DNA of 6,420 bases from Candidatus Bathyarchaeota archaeon (GTDB lineage Archaea > Thermoproteota > Bathyarchaeia > Bathyarchaeales > Bathyarchaeaceae): assembly GCA_023136395.1 (NCBI GenBank), contig JAGLRI010000073.1, forward strand, positions 1 to 6,420, in the 5' to 3' direction. Positions 1-5,660 of this stretch are shown one piece after another; the first letter of the stretch is position 1, and each line of letters begins with the position of its first letter. The notes under the pieces are model-generated. The model made no database searches, was not told the origin of the DNA, and saw only the letters and a program-made list of their open reading frames with translations. A program made the translations under genes and the position numbers.

Positions 1-96
1 CAGAGAAACCCGTTTCACGCCCCAGATACCAAAGAGGCTACGGGCAAGGATCCTACGGAAGAGACAGAGGATCCTCCAGAAGAAGATACTAAATAA
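1..96 (+). CDS. C-terminal tail of an unidentified protein (partial, frame uncertain)
   Basis: The frame starting at base 1 is open to a TAA at 94-96 and encodes 31 residues rich in Glu, Asp, Pro and Thr, ending PEEDTK. It reads like the disordered acidic tail of a longer protein whose body lies left of the window. Its codons are purine-rich at first positions and favour GAT for Asp, as the neighbouring genes do. A rival frame starting at base 3 is open to a TAA at 90-92 and gives a Tyr/Arg/Gly/Ser-rich tail ending SSRRRY, which would look like an RGG-type nucleic-acid-binding tail. Both are low-complexity, and one is a shadow of the other because GAA-rich text becomes AGA-rich when shifted. 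I slightly prefer the acidic frame. No function can be assigned. Confidence 0.42.
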   Translation, partial: QRNPFHAPDTKEATGKDPTEETEDPPEEDTK

Positions 97-169
97 TGTT
101 TGTAGATTTCTATCTAATTGTATTCACATAATCTTAGTTTCTATCTGAGTTTGCTTTATGGGTTTATGA

Positions 170-194
170 AAAAACAGTGAAGTTTTTATCGTTT
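170..194 (+). terminator. Weak hairpin plus T-runs, possible end of the upstream transcript
   Basis: AAAAAC at 170-175 can pair with GTTTTT at 182-187 across a six-base loop, and TTTT follows at 191-194. The stem has a single G-C pair, so the T-runs, which alone can stop archaeal RNA polymerase, are the stronger argument. This lies about 75-100 bases past the likely stop of the left-edge gene. Otherwise I see little in 97-220: only a short near-repeat of TTTCTATCT at 108-116 and 138-146. Confidence 0.25.
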
Positions 195-220
195 TAAATT
201 ATTTTCTGCTAAAACTCAGT

Positions 221-234
221 AAAAGATATATCTT
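221..234 (+). promoter_or_regulatory. BRE/TATA-like element for the zinc-ribbon microgene
   Basis: AAAAGATATATCTT is a purine-rich BRE-like stretch running into a TATA-like core centred near 228-229. Archaeal TATA boxes sit about 26 bases before the transcription start, which predicts a start near 255. That almost coincides with the GTG at 258, and no Shine-Dalgarno lies between. The spacing therefore suggests a leaderless mRNA. This is pattern matching only. Confidence 0.45.
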
Positions 235-257
235 AGGCCATTTAATTTATTGAAACG

Positions 258-374
258 GTGAAACTCTTGTCTAATTGGAAATGTATGAAATGTGGGCATA
301 AATGGGTTGTGGAATCAGAAATTGATCCTAGATTTTGTTCTTTATGCGGTACGCAGATGATTATGAAGGTTTAA
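258..374 (+). CDS. Zinc-ribbon microprotein, 38 residues, unknown function
   Basis: This short frame encodes 38 residues with two zinc knuckles: C9-M-K-C12-G-H, and C27-S-L-C30-G after a 14-residue spacer containing a conserved-looking Trp (W16) and D-P-R-F before the second pair. CxxCG(H) then CxxCG is the typical treble-clef/zinc-ribbon pattern, so one structural zinc is expected. Trp7 and Trp16 flank the first knuckle, as in many archaeal small zinc ribbons. The GTG start at 258 is preferred: an in-frame stop lies at 243-245, a TATA-like box is correctly placed for a leaderless start, and the next ATG (285) would lose the first cysteine; TTG 267 is an alternative. It sits alone on the plus strand, about 100 bases before the AOR gene and with a separate promoter signal. 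Such proteins may bind nucleic acid, assist a larger complex or act as regulators; nothing here decides which. Confidence 0.68.
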   Translation: MKLLSNWKCMKCGHKWVVESEIDPRFCSLCGTQMIMKV

Positions 375-401
375 TTTAAACTGGTCATAATTACTTTATG
401 G

Positions 402-412
402 TTCGAGTCGAA
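402..412. promoter_or_regulatory. Perfect 5-bp inverted repeat next to the AOR promoter (possible operator)
   Basis: TTCGA (402-406) and TCGAA (408-412) form a perfect inverted repeat around one central G. It directly abuts and slightly overlaps the A-rich BRE-like start of the AOR promoter at 411. An operator placed here could hinder TFB/TBP loading. The arms are short, so chance is quite possible. Confidence 0.25.
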
Positions 413-437
413 AAAGATAAATATTTATTTTTATATT
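411..437 (+). promoter_or_regulatory. BRE/TATA region of the AOR operon
   Basis: A purine-rich AAAAAGATAA stretch (411-420) leads into AT-only DNA with two TATA-like cores, ATAAATATT at 418-426 and TTTATATT at 429-436. Adding about 26 bases places transcription start near 447-459. That leaves a 5' leader of roughly 17-30 bases that contains the Shine-Dalgarno at 465-470. I cannot decide between the two cores by eye. Confidence 0.5.
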
Positions 438-464
438 TGAACTCTTTATCTAAGGTTGCTTGTT

Positions 465-470
465 AGGAGG
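465..470 (+). promoter_or_regulatory. Strong Shine-Dalgarno for the AOR gene
   Basis: AGGAGG ends five bases before the ATG at 476. This consensus site fixes the start codon and contrasts with the apparently leaderless zinc-ribbon gene just upstream. Confidence 0.8.
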
Positions 471-475
471 AATAT

Positions 476-2332
476 ATGTTGTTTGGTTATGCTGGACGAA
501 TACTGCATGTAGATTTGTCATCTGGGAGTACCAAAACAGAGCCACTAAGTGAAGAGATGGCTAAGAAGTATATTGGAGGCATCGGGCTTGGAATGCGCTT
601 ACTTTTAGATAACACGAAGCCAGGGATAGATCCTCTCAGCCCCGAAAATCCCCTTATCCTTATTGCAGGTCCATTGACTGGTACGATGGCTCCAACATCT
701 GGAAATGGGATTGCGTTTGTGGCTAAGTCTCCGCTAACTAATGCGTTAGGTGAAGCCAAGTCCCACGGATTCTTTGGTGCTGACCTGAAAAGAGCGGGTT
801 ATGATGTGGTTTTCTTCGAGGGGAAATCGGAGAAACCAGTATATGTATGGATTGATGATGACACAGTTCAATTAATGGATGCTAAACACCTCTGGGGTAA
901 ATCACCTGCAGATACTGAAGATGCTATTCGAGATGAATTGGGAGATTATTATATTCGTGTGGCAGCGATTGGAGAAGCTGGTGAGAAACTCTCCAGAGTC
1001 GCCTGTATCTTAAACGATAAGTCAAGAGCTGCTGGAAGAACGGGTATGGGCACCGTGATGGGCTATAAAAATCTAAAGGCCATTGCAGTTCGTGGAACAA
1101 AGGATGTAAAGGTTTCGAATCCCGATGAGTTTTTAGAATTTGTAAAGATGATGCATGAACGGATGAAAGGAGCTGCTACAACAAAATATAGAACTTTGGG
1201 AACAGCTTTGAATATTCTTGTTCACAACTCTCTTGGAGCATTGCCCACAAGGAACTTTACTAATGCCACTTTCGAAGGTGCAGAGAAAGTCAGTGGGGAG
1301 TATCTGAATGAACGCTATGTTTCTAGAATTATCGGATGTTCGTCATGTGCTATGCGTTGTGAACACATAGCGGTTGTTCCAGAGGGCCCGTATAAGGGAG
1401 CGACCTCACGAGTGGAATATGAACCCCTTTGGTCGCTTGGACCACATTGTGGTGTAGATCGATTGGATGCCATTATTAAGGCAATGGAATTATGCAATTA
1501 TTACGGATTGGATAACTTATCCACGGGCAATATTATCGGATTTGCCATGGATTGCTACGAACATGGAATACTTACAAAAAATGACACGGATGGCTTGGAT
1601 CTCCGATTCGGTAACGGAGACGCTGTAGTAGAAATGGTGAAACAAATAGGAACTCGAGAGGGATTAGGTGACATTTTAGCTGAGGGAGTTAAGCTCGCTG
1701 CAGAGAAAATAGGTAAAGGAGCTAAAAAATATGCCAATCACATCAAGGGTCTTGAGATGACTGGCTACGACATCCGAGGATTAAAAACCGCTGCTGTAGG
1801 ATACGCTGTTGCATTTCGTGGAGCAGACCACAACAGACACGGAGCCTATGGATTAGATCTGAAAGGGACTGTGGACCGTTTTAAGGCTGAAAAAGGAAGG
1901 GGAAAGATGGTAATAGAAATTGAAAATCTCTACACTATTATAGATTCTATGATTCTCTGCAAATTTGGTAGGGGTACATATTATCAAGCATTTGAAGATA
2001 TAGCGCGTCTCTATAGCCTAACAACAGGAATTGAGATAACTCCAGAAGAGCTAAGAATGGCAGGTGAGAGAATAAACAATTTGGCAAGACTTTACAACAT
2101 TAGGGAGGGCCTCACTAGAAAAGACGATCACCTTCCTGCCAAAGTGATGAGCACACCCATACCTGATGATACAGTATCTAAAGGAAGCTACATCACTATG
2201 GAGGAACTAAACTTAATGCTAGACGATTACTACGAGGCGCGTGGGTGGACAAAGGAAGGTTACCCAACAATAAAAAAGCTAGATGAAATAGGTCTAAGCG
2301 ATCTAGTACATATAGTAAAGGAAAAGATATAG
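476..2332 (+). CDS. aor: Aldehyde ferredoxin oxidoreductase family protein (tungsten-pterin catalytic subunit)
   Basis: At 618 residues this is full length for the AOR family, cytoplasmic enzymes with a bis-pterin tungsten or molybdenum centre and one [4Fe-4S] cluster. They typically oxidise aldehydes to acids and reduce ferredoxin. The N-terminal domain has the family opening GYAGRILHVDL, followed by the pterin-binding stretch with AGPLTGT (64-70) and SHGFFGADLKRAGYD. The cluster ligands are C288-x2-C291-x3-C295 and the distant C495 in DSMILCKFGRG. EYEPLWSLGPHCGVD (314-328) and the NYYGLDNLSTG segment (341-351) match the central catalytic domain. The glutamate of EYE and the histidines of GADHNRHG (449-456) are candidate active-site acid/base residues by position. 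Start is set by AGGAGG at 465-470. The ferredoxin-like gene follows after 19 bases, so the two subunits are probably co-translated. Substrate and metal (W or Mo) cannot be read from the sequence. The segment is not like the divergent GAPOR subfamily at its N-terminus. Confidence 0.95.
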   Translation: MLFGYAGRILHVDLSSGSTKTEPLSEEMAKKYIGGIGLGMRLLLDNTKPGIDPLSPENPLILIAGPLTGTMAPTSGNGIAFVAKSPLTNALGEAKSHGFFGADLKRAGYDVVFFEGKSEKPVYVWIDDDTVQLMDAKHLWGKSPADTEDAIRDELGDYYIRVAAIGEAGEKLSRVACILNDKSRAAGRTGMGTVMGYKNLKAIAVRGTKDVKVSNPDEFLEFVKMMHERMKGAATTKYRTLGTALNILVHNSLGALPTRNFTNATFEGAEKVSGEYLNERYVSRIIGCSSCAMRCEHIAVVPEGPYKGATSRVEYEPLWSLGPHCGVDRLDAIIKAMELCNYYGLDNLSTGNIIGFAMDCYEHGILTKNDTDGLDLRFGNGDAVVEMVKQIGTREGLGDILAEGVKLAAEKIGKGAKKYANHIKGLEMTGYDIRGLKTAAVGYAVAFRGADHNRHGAYGLDLKGTVDRFKAEKGRGKMVIEIENLYTIIDSMILCKFGRGTYYQAFEDIARLYSLTTGIEITPEELRMAGERINNLARLYNIREGLTRKDDHLPAKVMSTPIPDDTVSKGSYITMEELNLMLDDYYEARGWTKEGYPTIKKLDEIGLSDLVHIVKEKI

Positions 2333-2337
2333 CAAAA

Positions 2338-2343
2338 GAGAGG
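2338..2343 (+). promoter_or_regulatory. Shine-Dalgarno deciding the ferredoxin start
   Basis: GAGAGG lies eight bases before the ATG at 2352 but only two bases before the in-frame TTG at 2346. Normal spacing therefore favours ATG 2352 as the true start. Confidence 0.6.
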
Positions 2344-2351
2344 TTTTGGAA

Positions 2352-2861
2352 ATGGTTGTAGTTCCTGAGAGAGACTTTGTTTCTGCAGATCCTGATAAAT
2401 GTGTTGGCTGTCAAGTTTGCGAGTACATATGCGCATTTGAAAAAGAAAAGGTGTTTAACCCAATAAAATCTCGGATCAGAACCGTGCGACTTCATCACAT
2501 TATTAATATGGCGCTGACATGTAGGCTTTGTGAAGACGCCCCTTGTGTGGCTGCGTGTCCACGAGACGCTTTAGAACAATCTGAGGAAACAGGCGTTATT
2601 TTAATTGATGAAGACAAATGCAATGGTTGTGGCTGGTGTATTGAAGCGTGCGATTTCGGTGCTGTAACGTTGCACCCCGAAACGAGAGTGGTAATGATGT
2701 GTGATCTCTGCGCCCACAGATCTGACAAAAACCCGCAATGTGTGGAATGGTGTCCTGAAGAAGCGTTGTACCTAACAACAAAAGAAATTCTTGCTCAAAA
2801 AGCCCGAATAGCCTCTGTAAAGAAACTATTCGTAGAAGCCATGAAAACCGTAACGCCTTGA
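2352..2861 (+). CDS. Polyferredoxin partner subunit of the AOR, four [4Fe-4S] clusters
   Basis: Counted from ATG 2352 this is a 169-residue iron-sulfur protein with 16 cysteines in four groups: C17-C20-C23-C27 (CxxCxxCxxxC), C57-C60-C65-C69 (CxxCxxxxCxxxC), C90-C93-C96-C100, and C117-C120-C130-C134 (CxxCx9CxxxC). This is the HycB/DmsB-like electron-transfer fold that forms a wire of four cubane clusters. There is no signal peptide or membrane segment, so it is cytoplasmic. Gene order and cluster count match the small subunits of Pyrococcus WOR5, bacterial AorA and BamC, which carry electrons from an AOR-type catalytic subunit. A pair with the preceding gene is therefore very likely. The next partner (free ferredoxin, or a flavin subunit encoded elsewhere) is not visible. 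A TTG at 2346 would add two residues, but the Shine-Dalgarno is too close to it. The last 25 residues are a Lys-rich helix without cysteines. Confidence 0.92.
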   Translation: MVVVPERDFVSADPDKCVGCQVCEYICAFEKEKVFNPIKSRIRTVRLHHIINMALTCRLCEDAPCVAACPRDALEQSEETGVILIDEDKCNGCGWCIEACDFGAVTLHPETRVVMMCDLCAHRSDKNPQCVEWCPEEALYLTTKEILAQKARIASVKKLFVEAMKTVTP

Positions 2862-2862
2862 C

Positions 2863-2911
2863 TTTTCATTCTCTTTTTTCCTCATTTTTGAGTTCCACAA
2901 ATTTTTTTTTT
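2863..2911 (+). terminator. T-rich terminator of the AOR-ferredoxin operon
   Basis: Just past the TGA at 2859-2861 the plus strand holds successive T-runs: TTTT at 2863-2866, TTTTTT at 2874-2879, TTTTT at 2885-2889 and ten T at 2902-2911. There is no convincing hairpin. Serial oligo-T tracts without a stem are the usual intrinsic terminator form in Archaea, so the operon probably ends here and apgM is transcribed separately. Confidence 0.65.
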
Positions 2912-2917
2912 CAACAT

Positions 2918-2930
2918 TATTCTATACATC
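2918..2930 (+). promoter_or_regulatory. Possible TATA box for apgM
   Basis: TATTCTATACATC is TATA-like, centred near 2924. It would place transcription start near 2950 and give a leader of about 25 bases before the GTG start of apgM. The match is weak, but the T-tract terminator immediately upstream implies a new promoter somewhere in this 110-base gap. Confidence 0.35.
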
Positions 2931-2972
2931 GTTTGTTTATTAGGTAGTCTATTACAGAAATTCAATTAGGAT

Positions 2973-4259
2973 GTGGTGCATCTGAATTTAATTTATGTAA
3001 TTATTGATGGTTTAGGTGACAGACCAGTTGAGGAATTAGGAAATAAGACTCCGCTTGAAGCTGCAGCAACACCTAACATGGATTCATTGGCGAAAAACGG
3101 GGAAACGGGCATGATGTATACCGTAGGGAAGGGAATAGCCCCCGAGAGCGATGTAGGGGTTATCTCAATTCTAGGATATAACCCCTTTAAGTATCATACA
3201 GGTAGGGGCCCTCTCGAAGCTTTAGGTTCGGAGGTACACATGAATGATGGTGACCTCGCTCTGAGGTGTAACTTTGCGACATTAGGTTCCGGAAATAAAA
3301 TTGTTGATCGAAGGGCAGGAAGGAATTTAGCTGTCGAAGAGGCAGCGGAACTAAGTAAGGCAATAAATGAAGGGGTAAAATTTGAGTCGTATCCAGCGAA
3401 TTTTGAATTTAAAAATACTATAGTGCACAGGGGAGTTTTGGTTATACGAAGCGAAAGAAAGCCTCTCTCCGGGAATATTTCAAATACTGACCCAGCGTAC
3501 TCTAGAGTAGAAGGGTTTGGAGTAGCAGAAGTGGATATCGAAATGACCCTAAAAACATGCACCCCTCTAGAAGAAACTGAGAAGGCCATAATCTCAGCAA
3601 AACTTGTGAATGAGTTCACTAAAAAAAGTTATTTAGTTCTAGATAAACACGATGTTAACGAAAAAAGAGCGACTCAAGGAAAGTTAAAGGCAAACCTTAT
3701 ACTCACTAGGGATGCGGGGCATCTTGTACCTAAATTCTTTAACATTAACGAAAGGTATGGAGTTCGTTTCGCCTGTCTTGCAGACATGCCTGTCGAAAGA
3801 GGAATAGCGAAACTAGCTGGCATGCACATGGTTGCTCTGCCTCCCCCATCTGAGGACATCGAAAGAGATTATATACACAGGGTAGAGAAATTACGTCACC
3901 TATTGCCTCGTTATAATTGTCTTTATCTACACATCAAGGGCCCTGATGTACCCAGTCACGACGGGAACCCTCATCTCAAAAAGAGATTGATCACCGCGAT
4001 CGATAAACACCTCTTTGGAAAACTCCTGCAAAAAATCAAAATGGAAGACCACATTATTTGCATCACAGCAGATCATTCAACACCCTGTGAGCTAAAAGCT
4101 CACAGCGACGACCCTGTTCCCCTACTTGTGTCAGGCAACAAAATTGAAGGTGACAACGTACATAAATTCTCAGAAAAAGAGTGCAGAAAAGGAAGTTTAG
4201 GCGTTTTAGAGCAGGGGATTGAACTCATGCCAAAGCTTATCGCTCGCCTTAAGGGATAA
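2973..4259 (+). CDS. apgM: 2,3-bisphosphoglycerate-independent phosphoglycerate mutase, archaeal type
   Basis: This 428-residue alkaline-phosphatase-superfamily enzyme interconverts 3-phosphoglycerate and 2-phosphoglycerate in the cytoplasm, using two divalent metals and a phosphoserine intermediate. Diagnostic segments are IIDGLGDRP (10-18, metal ligand D12), KTPLEAAATPNMD, the nucleophile region ESDVGVISILGYNP with S59, GRGPLEALG (78-85), CNFAT and DRRAGRN. At the C-terminal end are KGPDVPSHDG (322-331; D325, H329, D330), TADHSTP (365-371; D367, H368) and AHSDDPVP with H377. All expected metal ligands are present and the length suits the ApgM family. The frame is blocked upstream by TAG at 2967-2969, so the start is GTG 2973 or the adjacent GTG 2976. 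The weak AGGA at 2968-2971 suits 2976 a little better, a one-residue difference. It converges on moeA with a 105-base gap. The enzyme serves glycolysis and gluconeogenesis. Confidence 0.95.
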   Translation: MVHLNLIYVIIDGLGDRPVEELGNKTPLEAAATPNMDSLAKNGETGMMYTVGKGIAPESDVGVISILGYNPFKYHTGRGPLEALGSEVHMNDGDLALRCNFATLGSGNKIVDRRAGRNLAVEEAAELSKAINEGVKFESYPANFEFKNTIVHRGVLVIRSERKPLSGNISNTDPAYSRVEGFGVAEVDIEMTLKTCTPLEETEKAIISAKLVNEFTKKSYLVLDKHDVNEKRATQGKLKANLILTRDAGHLVPKFFNINERYGVRFACLADMPVERGIAKLAGMHMVALPPPSEDIERDYIHRVEKLRHLLPRYNCLYLHIKGPDVPSHDGNPHLKKRLITAIDKHLFGKLLQKIKMEDHIICITADHSTPCELKAHSDDPVPLLVSGNKIEGDNVHKFSEKECRKGSLGVLEQGIELMPKLIARLKG

Positions 4260-4269
4260 GCCACAAATA

Positions 4270-4280
4270 CAGAAAAATAA
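4270..4280 (-). terminator. Weak T-run past moeA in the convergent gap
   Basis: The 105 bases between the two convergent stops hold little structure. On the minus strand 4272-4280 reads TTATTTTTC, a short oligo-T run that could end the polD-moeA transcript. An 8-base palindrome, ACAATTGT, lies at 4290-4297. No clear T-run ends apgM on the plus strand, so its transcript may run into the moeA 3' end and overlap it. Confidence 0.3.
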
Positions 4281-4364
4281 TGGATCTCTACAATTGTTTA
4301 TAAAGCCTTCTTGTTGCCTCTTCAACGGAAACCAGTATTCTGAAAACTTTTCGAATCATAATAT

Positions 4365-5633
4365 CTACTCCTCCAATGGTCTTAGAAGAGTGACTTCTAC
4401 CTCATCGCCTTCCTCAACTCCCTCCATCTCTTCCGGAATGACCACTAAACCATTTGCCTTTACTATAGAGGAAATTATTCCAGCGCCTCTAGTTCTAATT
4501 GGATCCGCAATGTAACCCATATCTGTTTTTTTAACAACGACTCTTGCAAAATCTCTAATCCCTGGGCTTGAGGGAACTCTTCTCGTCATCCTTGCACGAA
4601 TAACCTGCCCACGGATCCTCCCAAGCGAAGTACCAAGCATTCTCACCATTATAGGGTCAACAAAGGTGTTAAACGCCATCATCGCTGCTACAGGATAACC
4701 TGGCAACAGAATAATTGGTTTGCCATTAACTGCAGCAAGTGCTGTAGGTTTTCCAGGTCTCATTGAAATACCGTGAACTATTATACCTGGTTTTCCAAGC
4801 GAATTTACGACCTCTGGGACAAAATCTCTTTCACCTACGGATGTGCCTCCGCTTACTAAGACTAAGTCAGCTAAGGCTAACCCTTTAGATAACTTAGATT
4901 TGATCTTTTCCACCTCATCCTTTGCTATACCTAAATCCAGAGGATCTCCCCCAGCATTTTTCACCGCTGCAGAGAGAGCAAAACGGTTTGTATCTACAGT
5001 TCTACCTATGCTAATTTTTTTACCGGGTTCAATCAGCTCATTTCCAGTGGATAAAATGGCTACTTTTGGCTTCCGCACTACAGGGATGTAAACTATACCT
5101 ATAGCTGCTAGTATGCCTATGTCCTGAGGTTGAAGAAAGGTTCCTTTCTTCAACACTTTTTCACCCTTCTTAATATCTTCTCCTCTCTTTGAAACATTGC
5201 GTCCTGGAGTTCCAGGTCGATAAAGTTCTATCTTTTCTTCGCTAATTTTCTCTGTGTATTCAAACATCACGACGGAATCTGCACCTCTAGGAAGGGGGGC
5301 TCCAGTAGCAACCCTTACAGCTTGTAGCTTTCTCACATTTATAGCTGGAACTCGTCCCATCTCTGCAACTCCTATAACATCAATAATAATTGGATTTGTT
5401 GTTGATGCTCCAAAAGTGTCACTGGATTTCACAGCATATCCATCCACTGCGGATCTGTCAAAGTGTGGAACATCTATTTCTGCTTTGACGTCTTCTGCTA
5501 GGATTCGACCTAACGCCTCGAGTATTTGAATTTTCTCTGGTTGAAGTGACTTAATATTTACTTCTTTCAAGTATTTTTTTAACGCGTCATCAACCCTTGT
5601 TTGTTCTGCAAATCCTTTCATCCTAACTTTCAT
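4365..5633 (-). CDS. moeA: Molybdopterin molybdenumtransferase MoeA
   Basis: This 422-residue protein inserts molybdate (or tungstate) into adenylylated molybdopterin and releases AMP, the metal-loading step of cofactor synthesis in the cytoplasm. Conserved segments run in the expected order: VPHFDRSAVDGYA (55-67; D59, D64), TGAPLPRGAD (110-119), KRGEDIKKGE (149-158; D153), STGNEL (195-200; E199), the MPT-binding SGGTSVGERDF (261-271; D270), GISMRPGKPT (288-297), LPGYPVAAM (310-318; P311, P314), and a C-terminal domain IV from about 340. All residues known to matter in E. coli MoeA have counterparts. There is no fused periplasmic-binding-protein-like domain, which some archaeal MoeA have. ATG 5633 is chosen because GAGGAG (5641-5646) lies seven bases upstream. 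It follows the PolD subunit gene by 27 bases on the same strand and so is likely co-transcribed with it. The AOR enzyme nearby would need its product. Confidence 0.95.
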   Translation of the reverse strand: MKVRMKGFAEQTRVDDALKKYLKEVNIKSLQPEKIQILEALGRILAEDVKAEIDVPHFDRSAVDGYAVKSSDTFGASTTNPIIIDVIGVAEMGRVPAINVRKLQAVRVATGAPLPRGADSVVMFEYTEKISEEKIELYRPGTPGRNVSKRGEDIKKGEKVLKKGTFLQPQDIGILAAIGIVYIPVVRKPKVAILSTGNELIEPGKKISIGRTVDTNRFALSAAVKNAGGDPLDLGIAKDEVEKIKSKLSKGLALADLVLVSGGTSVGERDFVPEVVNSLGKPGIIVHGISMRPGKPTALAAVNGKPIILLPGYPVAAMMAFNTFVDPIMVRMLGTSLGRIRGQVIRARMTRRVPSSPGIRDFARVVVKKTDMGYIADPIRTRGAGIISSIVKANGLVVIPEEMEGVEEGDEVEVTLLRPLEE

Positions 5634-5640
5634 GTTTTTA

Positions 5641-5646
5641 CTCCTC
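5641..5646 (-). promoter_or_regulatory. Shine-Dalgarno of moeA in the polD-moeA gap
   Basis: Read on the minus strand this is GAGGAG, seven bases before the ATG at 5633. It sits inside the 27-base gap after the PolD subunit stop, supporting translation of moeA from a shared mRNA and ruling against the internal Met5 start. Confidence 0.7.
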
Positions 5647-5660
5647 TCATTCGCTTATCT

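Noticed and set aside
97..475. tRNA, CRISPR, transposon ends or box C/D RNA in the longest non-annotated stretch
   Set aside because: I found no cloverleaf pattern, regular direct repeats, terminal inverted repeats or paired C and D boxes. The short near-repeat TTTCTATCT is too short to mean anything.
476..2332. Assignment of the AOR gene as GAPOR because of the nearby phosphoglycerate mutase
   Set aside because: The N-terminal sequence is of general AOR type and the gene is paired with a four-cluster ferredoxin, unlike monomeric GAPOR. Adjacency alone is not enough.
2196..2498. Minus-strand frame of 100 codons over the AOR-ferredoxin junction
   Set aside because: It is antisense to two certain genes. 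Its hydrophobic look arises from the complement of charged codons.
2971..2985. ATG-led five-codon frame overlapping the apgM start (possible regulatory upstream frame)
   Set aside because: It is very short, shifted by one base from the real start, and easily due to chance. The GTG start fits the conserved ApgM N-terminus.
3194..3619. Minus-strand frame of 141 codons inside apgM
   Set aside because: It lies wholly antisense to conserved ApgM coding sequence, has no recognisable motif, and has no Shine-Dalgarno or neighbour support.
4219..4515. Plus-strand frame of 98 codons crossing the apgM end and the moeA 3' end
   Set aside because: It overlaps two well-supported genes in other frames, is Ser/Pro/Thr-rich as antisense shadows tend to be, and shows no domain.
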